Source of the DNA: Sulfonitrofixus sp039714575
Lineage (GTDB): Bacteria; Campylobacterota; Campylobacteria; Campylobacterales; Sulfurimonadaceae
Length of the DNA stretch: 61,936 nucleotides
Direction of reading: 5' to 3'
NCBI GenBank assembly: GCA_039714575.1
Contig: JBDLJE010000005.1
Span: forward strand, 1-61,936
Shown here in pieces: positions 15,707 through 23,464 of this stretch (position 1 is the stretch's first letter; every line of letters begins with the position of its first letter). The notes beneath the pieces are model-generated. The model saw only the letters and a list, made by a program, of their open reading frames with translations. It was not told the DNA's origin and ran no database searches. A program made the position numbers and the translations under genes.

Positions 15707-15740
15707 GATACTTTTTGTATGATTATATCACAAAAGTATC
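15707..15740 (-). promoter_or_regulatory. Inverted repeat over the Rrf2 gene -10 box
   Basis: GATACTTTTTGT (15707-15718) and ACAAAAGTATC (15730-15740) form an 11-12-base inverted repeat. Its 11-base centre contains ATTATA (15722-15727), which is a TATAAT -10 box on the minus strand, driving the regulator at 15697. Operators over the -10 box are typical of self-repressing regulators. Confidence 0.6.
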
Positions 15741-15754
15741 AGCTTCGGCACATC

Positions 15755-15814
15755 TTGCACTGGAGTTCACCTCTCGACGTACCGATGTACGCCTTCGGGC
15801 TCACTCCAGCACAA
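15755..15814. repeat. Nested inverted repeat in the rrf2-rpsO gap
   Basis: CTGGAGT (15760-15766) pairs with ACTCCAG (15803-15809), with TTG/CAA outside, and an inner CGTAC-CGAT-GTACG hairpin lies at 15778-15791. This 60-base block is GC-richer than the AT-rich gap around it. It may be a genome-wide intergenic repeat or a terminator-like element. No copy was seen elsewhere in this window. Confidence 0.4.
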
Positions 15815-15904
15815 TCTGCACCAAATCTGAGACTTTTGTCCGGTATTAAACTGTTTAGATGAGCTTCGCCATCTATTTTTGTTGTTAAAAAAGAAAAGTT
15901 TGGC

Positions 15905-15910
15905 TATAAT
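15905..15910 (+). promoter_or_regulatory. -10 box for rpsO
   Basis: TATAAT is preceded by an A/T-rich stretch (15885-15904). The predicted start near 15917 places the hairpin at 15921-15947 at the very 5' end of the mRNA. Confidence 0.6.
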
Positions 15911-15920
15911 TCGCGTCCAA

Positions 15921-15947
15921 CAATCAAGGCTTTGGTGCCGGTGATTG
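15921..15947 (+). promoter_or_regulatory. Structured rpsO leader, candidate S15 autoregulatory element
   Basis: CAATCA (15921-15926) pairs with TGATTG (15942-15947). GGC (15928-15930) pairs with GCC (15937-15939) inside it, leaving a bulged A and an opposing GG. S15 is known to bind stems with a GGC/GU-type interruption in 16S rRNA and in its own leaders in several phyla. The position, 5' end of the rpsO message with the Shine-Dalgarno 19 bases further on, fits such a control element. This is inference from fold and position only. Confidence 0.45.
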
Positions 15948-15975
15948 AAATTTATATACCCTTATGGAGGCTATT

Positions 15976-16251
15976 ATGGCTTTAGATGTGGCGAAAAAAC
16001 AAGAAATTGTAAGCAAATTCGGCAAAAATGACACGGACACTGGTTCTACAGAGGTTCAAATCGCACTGATAAGTGCTCGTATTACAGAGTTGACTGATCA
16101 CCTTAAGTCATTCAACAAAGATCACGCTTCACGTCTTGGTCTTCTTAAACTAGTTGGTCAACGTCGTCGTTTGATGCGTTACCTTAAACGTACGAACAGA
16201 GAAAGCTACATGAAAACGATTGACGCACTTTCAATTCGCGACAACATCTAA
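15976..16251 (+). CDS. rpsO: 30S ribosomal protein S15
   Basis: This 91-residue protein binds the central domain of 16S rRNA. The sequence is clearly S15: KFGKNDTDTGSTEVQIALIS in the first helix region and LGLLKLVGQRRRLMRYLK in the third. The ATG at 15976 is preceded by a strong GGAGG at 15966; the in-frame ATG at 15964 overlaps that binding site and is not the start. It is a single gene with its own promoter, a structured leader and a hairpin after the stop. Confidence 0.97.
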   Translation: MALDVAKKQEIVSKFGKNDTDTGSTEVQIALISARITELTDHLKSFNKDHASRLGLLKLVGQRRRLMRYLKRTNRESYMKTIDALSIRDNI

Positions 16252-16258
16252 TTTCTCT

Positions 16259-16278
16259 TGCAACGCATCTGCGTTGCA
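16259..16278 (+). terminator. Hairpin after rpsO
   Basis: TGCAACGCA and TGCGTTGCA form a perfect 9-base inverted repeat two bases apart. The T-run after it is poor (CTCTTC), so it may protect the 3' end as much as terminate. Confidence 0.55.
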
Positions 16279-16399
16279 CTCTTCATAACACCTTTACCTC
16301 CAGTATAATCAATATTTCATCGTTTTTACTTATACTTGTTAAGTTTACTATGCTATAAATAGCCTGATATTTTAGTATTTTTGATTTTACGGATGGTAG

Positions 16400-17692
16400 A
16401 TGGTGATAGATAAAAAGCTCTTCTTATTACTTTTTTTTATGTTAAACCTGAGTGCACAGAGCCTTTCAACAGAGCATAATGCTTATGTTGCTCTTGAGAG
16501 CATAGATGTGTGTGCAGTGAGTGAGAAAAAGGCCATTATAAAAGTGGACAGACTTCTTAAAGAGACAACCGGTATCAGTTCATCATATCTCCACTCAAAA
16601 AATGTCTATATACGTCGGCCTAAAAACAGCAAAGGCGAGTTCTGTATTGAAGGTACGGTGACTAAAGAGGGGTTTACCCTTTATAATGCTGAACTTGAAG
16701 AGGCTTATGAGATGATCATGGGCGATATTGAAGACCTTAATGACGGGATAAGTTATACCCAAAAACAGGCTGAAGTCGAGCGTCTGTACAGAGATGTGAG
16801 TGCGTATAACCAAAAGATAGAGACTGCAGAAAAGATCGCGCCTCTTAAAGCAGAGAAGATCACAGAGACAAAAGCGTCACTGAGTAAGATGATCAATGCC
16901 ATTCCGGTAGTCGCCTTCAAAGTACATGGCTGCAAGGGCAAGTACGTGACAGGGTGCCGACTTGTCTTTGTCTCCTCTTTTCAAGATGACTCCTCAAGTG
17001 TTGTCTACCGTTGGAACTTTGGTGACGGCTCTTCCTCAAGACGAACCAACCCTATACACTCTTATAAACAAGCGGGAAGATACCAAGTGTCATTGCGTAT
17101 AACGGACGGTGGAAAAAAACAGACTGAAGTCAGTAAAGAGCTTCATGTAGCAGCCGGGCAAAAACCAAAGCCAAAACAAAAACCAAGTGCCAGTTTCAGT
17201 ACAAATAAACAAGTGTATGTCAGTGGGGAGTCTATAGAGTTTATCAACCTCTCTAGCAGTGAAAAGAGCAAAGTGACAGAGTACAAATGGAACTTTGGCG
17301 ATGAACGGAGTTCGACACTCTGTAACCCGAAACACAGTTATGACAAGCTGGGCACATATAAGGTGCGTCTTGAGATAATAAACAGTGACGGGCTTAAAAG
17401 TCATGCAGTAGAGACTGTTCAAGTTGTTCATCCTGCGATATTATTTGGAGCAGTCGGGCGTAAATACAATCGTGTAGTGCGAAAATTCGGACAGCCAAAG
17501 CGCTCGATCGTCAAGAGCGGTGTGTTGACGCAGGCACATCAATACGGTAATGATTGGCTTTTGGTCAAACAAAACAAAGTAGAGTGCCAAATAAAAGGGA
17601 GCGGTTTTAGGACAAACCTGATGGGAAACCCCAAAAACTGCAACTGGTATGAAAAACACGCTCTATCGGCGATCTATGAGTTTAGTAAGTAA
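16400..17692 (+). CDS. Secreted PKD-domain protein, first of a tandem pair
   Basis: This 430-residue exported protein has a hydrophobic N-terminal signal (about 1-19), an N-terminal domain of about 180 residues with conserved cysteines, two PKD beta-sandwich domains (about 185-250 and 265-335, with the hallmarks WNFGDGSSS and WNFGDERSS) and a C-terminal domain of about 75 residues. That last domain ends in a motif with two cysteines (VEC and PKNCNW), probably a disulfide. PKD domains usually mediate protein or glycan contacts outside the cell. It is paralogous over its full length to the next gene. The C-terminal domain matches no family I know. Confidence 0.75.
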   Translation: MVIDKKLFLLLFFMLNLSAQSLSTEHNAYVALESIDVCAVSEKKAIIKVDRLLKETTGISSSYLHSKNVYIRRPKNSKGEFCIEGTVTKEGFTLYNAELEEAYEMIMGDIEDLNDGISYTQKQAEVERLYRDVSAYNQKIETAEKIAPLKAEKITETKASLSKMINAIPVVAFKVHGCKGKYVTGCRLVFVSSFQDDSSSVVYRWNFGDGSSSRRTNPIHSYKQAGRYQVSLRITDGGKKQTEVSKELHVAAGQKPKPKQKPSASFSTNKQVYVSGESIEFINLSSSEKSKVTEYKWNFGDERSSTLCNPKHSYDKLGTYKVRLEIINSDGLKSHAVETVQVVHPAILFGAVGRKYNRVVRKFGQPKRSIVKSGVLTQAHQYGNDWLLVKQNKVECQIKGSGFRTNLMGNPKNCNWYEKHALSAIYEFSK

Positions 17693-17786
17693 ATACCTAC
17701 AGACAGCAGTAAGCATTTTTGTGTATAATAAACGTTTTAATTGAGAATACAGGTGCCCTGCAAGTCATCTGTGTAAAAGGCCAGTA

Positions 17787-19160
17787 TTGAAATATTTTAG
17801 TTTTGCAAGTATTCTTTTTTTATTATTATTGTCAGGTTGTAAAGTAGACATTGTATCGAGAGCGGATAACGCAAAGATCTATGCTTCTGAATTATCATGC
17901 GGGAAGGACAGAGAGAGAGTCAAGAGCGATGCTGTGGACAAATTGATACGCAAATATCCTTTGATCTCAGAAGATCTTAAACAGTATGTAAAAGTCAATA
18001 AGGTCGATGTCAACAAAACACGCTGCTACGAAGCCGTTGTGACAAAAAGAGGGTGGGACCGCTACACCAGAGCATTTCAAAGCAGGCAAGACGAGATCAA
18101 TCAATATGCAGAAAAAAATCAGAAGGTCTTTGAATATAACGATAAAGACATTCTTATTAAAACAATGTTGGCGGAGCGTCGTCAGTTTAACAGTAAACTT
18201 AAAAGTGCAAAAAAGCTGGCGCCTATGGACATTGAACTTTTCTCGGTTGATTATAAAAGTCTGGAGAAGTCTGTCAACGTGCTCCCTTCTGTCAAGATCA
18301 AGGTAAAAACCTGCAACAAAAATAAAAATTATAACTGTAAGATCTCCTTTTCGGCCGAGGTCAAAGACGAGTCAAAAAACCTGACATACAGATGGGGGTT
18401 CGGTGAAGGAACCGAGTCGGAAAAGAGAGACACGACACACCGTTATGAGGATGAAGGCCGCTATTATGTCTCGCTTCAGGTTACCGATGAATCAGGTTTA
18501 AGTACCGTTCGTACCAAAGATGTTTTAGTGACAAAAAGTAAAGTCACTCGAAAAGCACGTGAGAAAAACATCTTAAAGGCCTATTTCATTCTCAAGAAAA
18601 AGTCATATAATGTTAATTCGGAAGTGGATTTTGATAACCGCTCAAAAAGCAGCAGCAGTGAGATACAGAGCTATTTATGGGACTTTGGTGATAACACTAC
18701 ATCAACGGTACGAAACCCTAAACACCGTTATGAAAAAGCAGGGAAGTATATTGTTAAATATAAGGTGTGCAGTACTGACGGCGATTGTGCCTATGCTTCG
18801 ACAAGAGTAAAGGTCGTCGAGGCAGCTGTAAAAGCTAAACCTGCCAAAAGTGTGAAAAAACCTGCCAAAAGAGTGAAAAAAGCTGCTGTAAAAGAGAAAA
18901 AACGTCTTACGACCGATGCAAAGTCGGGTGAAGATATTCAAGCTTATATTGCAAGTCATGGACAACCGTCAAAGAAGATCGTTAAGAAAAAAGGGACGAC
19001 AAAAGCTTATAAGTTCGGCACTGTCTGGTTACTGGTAAAATATAAAAAAATAGAGTGTGCAGTACAAGAGGACGGCTTTAAAACAACACTGATGGGGCAG
19101 CCTAAAAAGTGTAATTGGCATAAACGATATGCTAAAGATTATATGGTGGACCTGCAATAA
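17787..19160 (+). CDS. PKD-domain lipoprotein, second of a tandem pair
   Basis: This 457-residue protein has a lipoprotein signal with lipobox LSGC (Cys about 18), so it is lipid-anchored to an envelope membrane. It repeats the layout of its neighbour: a cysteine-bearing N-terminal domain, two PKD domains (WGFGEGTES, WDFGDNTTS), a Lys/Ala-rich linker (about 345-372) and the same C-terminal domain (WLLVKYKKIEC, LMGQPKKCNW). The start is a TTG at 17787 behind AAAAGG. The 94-base gap to the upstream paralogue suggests co-transcription. An envelope or surface role is likely; the ligand is unknown. Confidence 0.75.
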   Translation: MKYFSFASILFLLLLSGCKVDIVSRADNAKIYASELSCGKDRERVKSDAVDKLIRKYPLISEDLKQYVKVNKVDVNKTRCYEAVVTKRGWDRYTRAFQSRQDEINQYAEKNQKVFEYNDKDILIKTMLAERRQFNSKLKSAKKLAPMDIELFSVDYKSLEKSVNVLPSVKIKVKTCNKNKNYNCKISFSAEVKDESKNLTYRWGFGEGTESEKRDTTHRYEDEGRYYVSLQVTDESGLSTVRTKDVLVTKSKVTRKAREKNILKAYFILKKKSYNVNSEVDFDNRSKSSSSEIQSYLWDFGDNTTSTVRNPKHRYEKAGKYIVKYKVCSTDGDCAYASTRVKVVEAAVKAKPAKSVKKPAKRVKKAAVKEKKRLTTDAKSGEDIQAYIASHGQPSKKIVKKKGTTKAYKFGTVWLLVKYKKIECAVQEDGFKTTLMGQPKKCNWHKRYAKDYMVDLQ

Positions 19161-19208
19161 AAGCAGTATGAGGCTCACTTACGCAATAAATGAGATAGAA
19201 AGAGAGGT

Positions 19209-19227
19209 ATCCTGCTTTACGCAGGAT
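19209..19227. terminator. Hairpin between convergent genes
   Basis: ATCCTGC (19209-19215) and GCAGGAT (19221-19227) form a 7-bp stem with a 5-base loop. It lies between the PKD lipoprotein gene and the convergent cytochrome gene. On the minus strand it is followed by a pyrimidine-rich run, so it probably serves the cytochrome gene or both. Confidence 0.5.
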
Positions 19228-19244
19228 GCAGATCTAAGAGTTTG

Positions 19245-19613
19245 TTAGCGGTAAAGATACTCTGCGATGAGCTTCATCTCTTCATCTGTTACGGTCTCTC
19301 TCATAGAGGTCATGAGACCGAAATGCTCTTTAGTCGCTTTAGGAAAGATCATCTTCTCTTCAGCCGGGTTCATTGTATAATCGGTGATAAAGGCAATACC
19401 CTCTTCTTTGGTCTTAAAATGCGCTTTGACTTTTTTCATCACACCCCACATCGGCGGTGCATGCATTTTGCCGTCTTTGAGTTTTGCTGAACTAGATGAA
19501 GTCATATGACACGACGTACATTTTTCATCAGTTAATTTTGCCCCTGCATCATCCGAAGCAGCAAGCAGTGCTGCCGAACTTAAAAGCAACATAATCAACC
19601 ATCTCTTTTTCAT
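19245..19613 (-). CDS. Small periplasmic monoheme cytochrome c
   Basis: This 122-residue class I-like cytochrome c has a signal peptide (about 1-19) and one heme site, CTSCH. Probable axial methionines are in FGLMTSM. The middle segment APPMWGVMKKVKAHF is shared with the cytochrome at 25068, so the two are paralogues. It should carry electrons in the periplasm; partners are not visible. AAAAGGATATCT precedes the ATG at 19613. The 142 bases upstream are AT-rich and hold its promoter but no other gene. Confidence 0.85.
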   Translation of the reverse strand: MKKRWLIMLLLSSAALLAASDDAGAKLTDEKCTSCHMTSSSSAKLKDGKMHAPPMWGVMKKVKAHFKTKEEGIAFITDYTMNPAEEKMIFPKATKEHFGLMTSMRETVTDEEMKLIAEYLYR

Positions 19614-19755
19614 TAGATATCCTTTTATTATTCATAATTATCTATATAATAACACTAGATTATTTATAGGGCTCTTAAGTTTATGAGCTAACGTGTAATG
19701 GTGAATAACGAGTGATATGAATTTGATAAAGAGTGTAATAAGGAAGATAACTCCC

Positions 19756-20334
19756 TTACTTAAATAACATTCTCTTTGTGATGATCTCGTCTTGGAACTG
19801 CAAAAAGGCTGAACGCGAAGCGATCTCTAGGGCATAAGCCGGATTGTCCTGGTAATGACCGAAGTTGGCAATCCCTTGTCCCTGGGCATAAGATTCATAA
19901 AAAGGCTCTTTGCCGGCTCTATAGAACATCACTTTTAAAATAAAGTTGAACTTTGTCGGTTCCCAATCGACGTTACTGTTTGAATAAGACATCGTCTCGA
20001 TATTGGGGACAAAGATGAATTGTATGTTATGTTCTTTGATCTTTTTATCATTGAGTGAATCGATACGGTGTACTTCGGTAAAAACATTTTCGAGCACTTT
20101 GTTAAGTGCCGGCTCGGTCTCTTTATAAGGACTGTAACGCAGTTCATCATTGTTGCCGCCGGGTGTAGTAACACTAAGTTCATAAAGTTCAGGCGGGATG
20201 TAGTAAGCAACACTGCGTTTAATGGTGACAGGGCGCTCTTTTGTGACCTTGGATAGTTCAGGGGCAGTGGAAATGTCGTGAACGCAGCCGTTAAATATAA
20301 AAAGCGGCAGCAGGACAGTAAGTAATCGCAGCAT
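19756..20334 (-). CDS. Lipoprotein of unknown function
   Basis: This 192-residue protein has a lipoprotein signal with lipobox FNGC (Cys 16). The mature part is mixed alpha/beta and resembles small outer-membrane lipoproteins, but I recognise no family. Its ATG directly follows the kdsB stop (TAGATG), so the two genes are translationally coupled. This hints at an envelope or LPS-related role, which is inference only. Confidence 0.65.
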   Translation of the reverse strand: MLRLLTVLLPLFIFNGCVHDISTAPELSKVTKERPVTIKRSVAYYIPPELYELSVTTPGGNNDELRYSPYKETEPALNKVLENVFTEVHRIDSLNDKKIKEHNIQFIFVPNIETMSYSNSNVDWEPTKFNFILKVMFYRAGKEPFYESYAQGQGIANFGHYQDNPAYALEIASRSAFLQFQDEIITKRMLFK

Positions 20335-21060
20335 CTATTTTCCTTTTAAAAAGATCTCTTTGGCACGCTCGAGATCCTCTTTTGTATCGATACCGAACCC
20401 GGTGCTGGCAACTTTGATCATAGAGATCTTTCTACCGTGATAGATGGCTCGCAGCTGCTCTAGCTTTTCAATATCTTCGATCGGAGCATCGTCAAGAGAA
20501 CAGAAGGTGTGCAGACTTTTTTTGGTAAAACCGTAGATACCGATGTGGCCGAAGTAGGTGGCTGCCCCGCTGCGGTTATACGGGATCTGTGAACGTGAAA
20601 AGTAGATAGCGTTATGATCAGCATCCATAACGACTTTAACAAGGTTGGGATCTTGCGCTGCTTCGGCATTGATAGCATTGTAACAGCTGCCCATAATAAA
20701 GTCGCGGCCTTCATTTTGAATGCTCTTAAGACGATCTATCAATGATGCAAGTACCTCCGGTTCAATAAAAGGCTCATCTGCCTGGACGTTTATAACCAAC
20801 TCGTCATCATCGATGTCAAGCAGCTGGGCGCACTCGTTAATACGGTCTGTTCCGCTTTTATGGGTGGTCGAGGTGAGCATAGCCTTGATGCCGTGGCTTT
20901 TACACACTTCGATGATCTCATCATCATCTGCCGCGACCACTACGTCGTCAAGGTGCATCACCTGCTTTGCGGTGCGAACGACCATCGGCAGACCACCGAT
21001 ATCTGCTAATACTTTGTTGGGAAAACGGGTTGATGCCATACGTGCCGGGATAATGATCAT
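20335..21060 (-). CDS. kdsB: 3-deoxy-manno-octulosonate cytidylyltransferase
   Basis: This 241-residue cytoplasmic enzyme makes CMP-KDO for the LPS inner core. It has the nucleotide-binding N-terminus MIIIPARMASTRFPNKVL, the LTSTTHKSGTDRINEC motif and VINVQADEPFIEP, all diagnostic for KdsB. The ATG at 21060 lies behind AAAAGG and gives the normal length; an in-frame GTG at 21078 is less likely. A downstream lipoprotein gene is coupled. It is divergent from trmN6. Confidence 0.95.
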   Translation of the reverse strand: MIIIPARMASTRFPNKVLADIGGLPMVVRTAKQVMHLDDVVVAADDDEIIEVCKSHGIKAMLTSTTHKSGTDRINECAQLLDIDDDELVINVQADEPFIEPEVLASLIDRLKSIQNEGRDFIMGSCYNAINAEAAQDPNLVKVVMDADHNAIYFSRSQIPYNRSGAATYFGHIGIYGFTKKSLHTFCSLDDAPIEDIEKLEQLRAIYHGRKISMIKVASTGFGIDTKEDLERAKEIFLKGK

Positions 21061-21088
21061 AAATTGCCTTTTATTCACTCTTGGAAGG

Positions 21089-21106
21089 TATAATTAGACC
21101 ATTATA
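21089..21106. promoter_or_regulatory. Face-to-face -10 boxes for kdsB and trmN6
   Basis: TATAAT at 21089-21094 serves the plus-strand gene. ATTATA at 21101-21106 is a TATAAT on the minus strand for kdsB. They point at each other within 18 bases, so the two promoters should interfere. Confidence 0.5.
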
Positions 21107-21121
21107 TCATGAGGAGAATTA

Positions 21122-21817
21122 ATGCTGTTTTACCAGCCAGACAGTGGTTACCGTTACAACAGCGATTCTCTTTTTTTGTATGACTTTATCTCATCGTTCA
21201 AACCGCGCGGCCGCATGCTGGATGTCGGTGCCGGAAGCGGCGTGGTGGGTCTGCTGGTCGCGCGTGATAATCCAAAGGTTCATCTTGAAGCGGTCGAAAA
21301 ACAGGGCGCCTTTGTCTTTTTGGCGACAAAAAATGCTGCGGTCAACAAGATACCTTATACCTTGCACCAAACAGACTTCTTAGAGTATGAAGACAGCAGG
21401 GGGTTTGAGTACATCGTCTCTAACCCGCCTTTTTACCACGAGGGTGCCTCTCGAAGCGAGGATGAGATGATCCATACCGCCCGTTATAACATCCACCTTC
21501 CTATCGAAAAGTTTGCGAAAAAAGCCGCTTCACTTTTACGATCACAGGGACATTTTATATTCTGTTACGATGCACAGCAGTTCGGGCTTTTGTGTACGGC
21601 TCTCGACAACGCAAAATTAAGAGTTGTTGATGTACAATTCGTCCACTCTAAACGTGACAGAAAGGCCTCTATAGTGTTGGTCCATGCACGTAAGAACTCA
21701 AGATCTCTGATGAAAGTCTGGGCTCCCTTTTTTGCTTTTGAGGGGAACGAATACTCTAAAGAGGCGGCAGCGATCTATTCTAAAGCAAGGACACATACAT
21801 TACGATGTCAGATCTAA
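21122..21817 (+). CDS. trmN6: tRNA1(Val) adenine-N6 methyltransferase-like
   Basis: This 231-residue SAM-dependent methyltransferase has motif I LDVGAGSGVVGLL and the N6-adenine catalytic motif NPPFY (SNPPFYHEGASRS). The N-terminal FYQPDSGYRYNSDSLFLYDF is typical of TrmN6/YfiC, which modifies A37 of tRNA1(Val). It starts at an ATG at 21122 behind GAGGAG. Its end overlaps the next gene by 13 bases. The family is secure; the exact tRNA substrate is assumed. Confidence 0.82.
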   Translation: MLFYQPDSGYRYNSDSLFLYDFISSFKPRGRMLDVGAGSGVVGLLVARDNPKVHLEAVEKQGAFVFLATKNAAVNKIPYTLHQTDFLEYEDSRGFEYIVSNPPFYHEGASRSEDEMIHTARYNIHLPIEKFAKKAASLLRSQGHFIFCYDAQQFGLLCTALDNAKLRVVDVQFVHSKRDRKASIVLVHARKNSRSLMKVWAPFFAFEGNEYSKEAAAIYSKARTHTLRCQI

Positions 21818-22185
21818 TGCGCCAAGACGGCTTTGATTATGCTTTTGTCCCCTCGGCTTGCGATAGTTGTGAAGGGCGCTGCTGTACAGGTGAGAGCGGT
21901 AATATCTTTGTCTCACAGCAGGAGATCTCTGCACTTACAGCACATCTAAAGATAGATGAGGAGATGTTCCGTTCGACCTACCTGTTTAAAAAAGGGTACA
22001 AGTTCTCACTTAAAGAACGTGTTGTCGGTATGTCGCACGACTGCATCTTTTTTGATCGAAAAGCAGGGGGCTGCGGTGTGTATGAAGCGCGACCGGCACA
22101 GTGTCGGACCTTTCCTTTTTGGGACTATTTTAAGACCCGTTTAGGTGAACTGAAAAATGAATGTCCAGGAGTTGTCGATGTATAA
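21805..22185 (+). CDS. YkgJ-family cysteine-cluster protein
   Basis: This 126-residue protein carries the zinc/iron-chelating pattern of the YkgJ (UPF0153) family: CDSCEGRCC near the N-terminus, then DCIFF, GGCGVY and RPAQCRTFPFW. Its function is unknown; metal binding is predicted. It overlaps trmN6 upstream and the TPR lipoprotein downstream (8 bases). Confidence 0.88.
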   Translation: MSDLMRQDGFDYAFVPSACDSCEGRCCTGESGNIFVSQQEISALTAHLKIDEEMFRSTYLFKKGYKFSLKERVVGMSHDCIFFDRKAGGCGVYEARPAQCRTFPFWDYFKTRLGELKNECPGVVDV

Positions 22186-23464
22186 AGTACTGCTCTCTTC
22201 ACTGTTGGTCTTGACTGTTTTCAGCGGCTGTTCCACACACTCTGCTTCTGAGACAGCAGTACAAAAGCAAGAGCCGATGTATGTAGACGAAAACACATTG
22301 ATCCTCTTTGCCTTTGATGCGCAAAACCGCAACAACAGTGCGGAAGCTGTCGGTTATTATGACCTTCTCTATGAAAGAACGCAAGAGAAGGTCTATCAAG
22401 ACCATGCAACGAGTGCCTTGATGAAGGGACGTTACTATAATGATGTTGTCTTGCGCTTGAGTGAGAGACGACAAAACGGTGAAAAACTTTCAGAAGAGAA
22501 TACCCGTTACCTGATCGTTGCATTTTTAGCTAAAAACGACAGTGCCTCTGCAAAAAACGAGGCACTTGGACTGCTTGAACAGAGCCCGACCGAAAAGAAC
22601 TATCTTATGCTGGCGGAAGTCTATCTTGCAGAAAAAGATTATATAAAAGCACTGGCTACACTTGAAGAGGCCTATCAGCTTAACTATTCAGAGAAGGTTC
22701 TTGACAAGCTCTCTTTTATCATCTACAGCGACATGAACAGGCCTTATGAAGCGATAGGCCGTATTGAACAACACAGTAAAAACCTGGGCTACTCACTTCT
22801 TCTGACAAAACGACTGATCGGATATTATGGTGATCAGAACGACGAAAAAGGTCTTTTAAAAAGTTATCCAAAACTTTATGAACTTGAACCGACTGAGTAT
22901 AATGCAGATGTTTTGATCCAACTCTATTGGAACGCTGAAAAATTACTGGAACTGACGCAGTTTTTAGAACGCACAAACAGCAATGATGAGTTGCTCTTAA
23001 AAATATACGTGAGTGACAAAGTCTATACCAAAGCGGCCTCGCTTTCGCAAAAACTTTATGAAGAGACCGGTGAGATCGATTATCTTGGCCAAAAAGCGAT
23101 CTACCTGTATGAGGGTTCTGCAAACAGAGATGAAAAACTTGTGGACAGTGTGATCGCTGATCTTACAGAGGTCGTTATACTCAAAGAAGAGGGACACTAC
23201 CTGAACTATCTTGGTTACTGCATGATCGAACATGACCGTAATATCAGCGCTGGAGTCGACTATGTCAAAAGAGCTTTAGCGATCGAACCTGATTCCGGTT
23301 ACTTTCTTGACTCACTTGCCTGGGGCTATTATAAACAGGGTAAGTGTCAAAAGGCGGGTGAATTGATGCAGCGGGTCGTTGAGCTGCTGGGAGCAGATGA
23401 CAAAGAGGTTCAAGACCATATCAAAGCAATTAACACGTGTATACAAAGGAAAAGTAAAAAATGA
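22178..23464 (+). CDS. TPR-repeat lipoprotein
   Basis: This 428-residue protein has a lipoprotein signal (lipobox FSGC) and a helical body of tetratricopeptide-like repeats. Examples are NYLMLAEVYLAEKDYIKALA in the middle and GYFLDSLAWGYYKQGKC near the end. I chose the ATG at 22178 because AGGAG lies seven bases before it and the signal then begins correctly; it overlaps the previous gene. It is probably an outer-membrane-anchored scaffold for protein contacts. The final TGA overlaps trpC by four bases. Confidence 0.8.
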   Translation: MYKVLLSSLLVLTVFSGCSTHSASETAVQKQEPMYVDENTLILFAFDAQNRNNSAEAVGYYDLLYERTQEKVYQDHATSALMKGRYYNDVVLRLSERRQNGEKLSEENTRYLIVAFLAKNDSASAKNEALGLLEQSPTEKNYLMLAEVYLAEKDYIKALATLEEAYQLNYSEKVLDKLSFIIYSDMNRPYEAIGRIEQHSKNLGYSLLLTKRLIGYYGDQNDEKGLLKSYPKLYELEPTEYNADVLIQLYWNAEKLLELTQFLERTNSNDELLLKIYVSDKVYTKAASLSQKLYEETGEIDYLGQKAIYLYEGSANRDEKLVDSVIADLTEVVILKEEGHYLNYLGYCMIEHDRNISAGVDYVKRALAIEPDSGYFLDSLAWGYYKQGKCQKAGELMQRVVELLGADDKEVQDHIKAINTCIQRKSKK

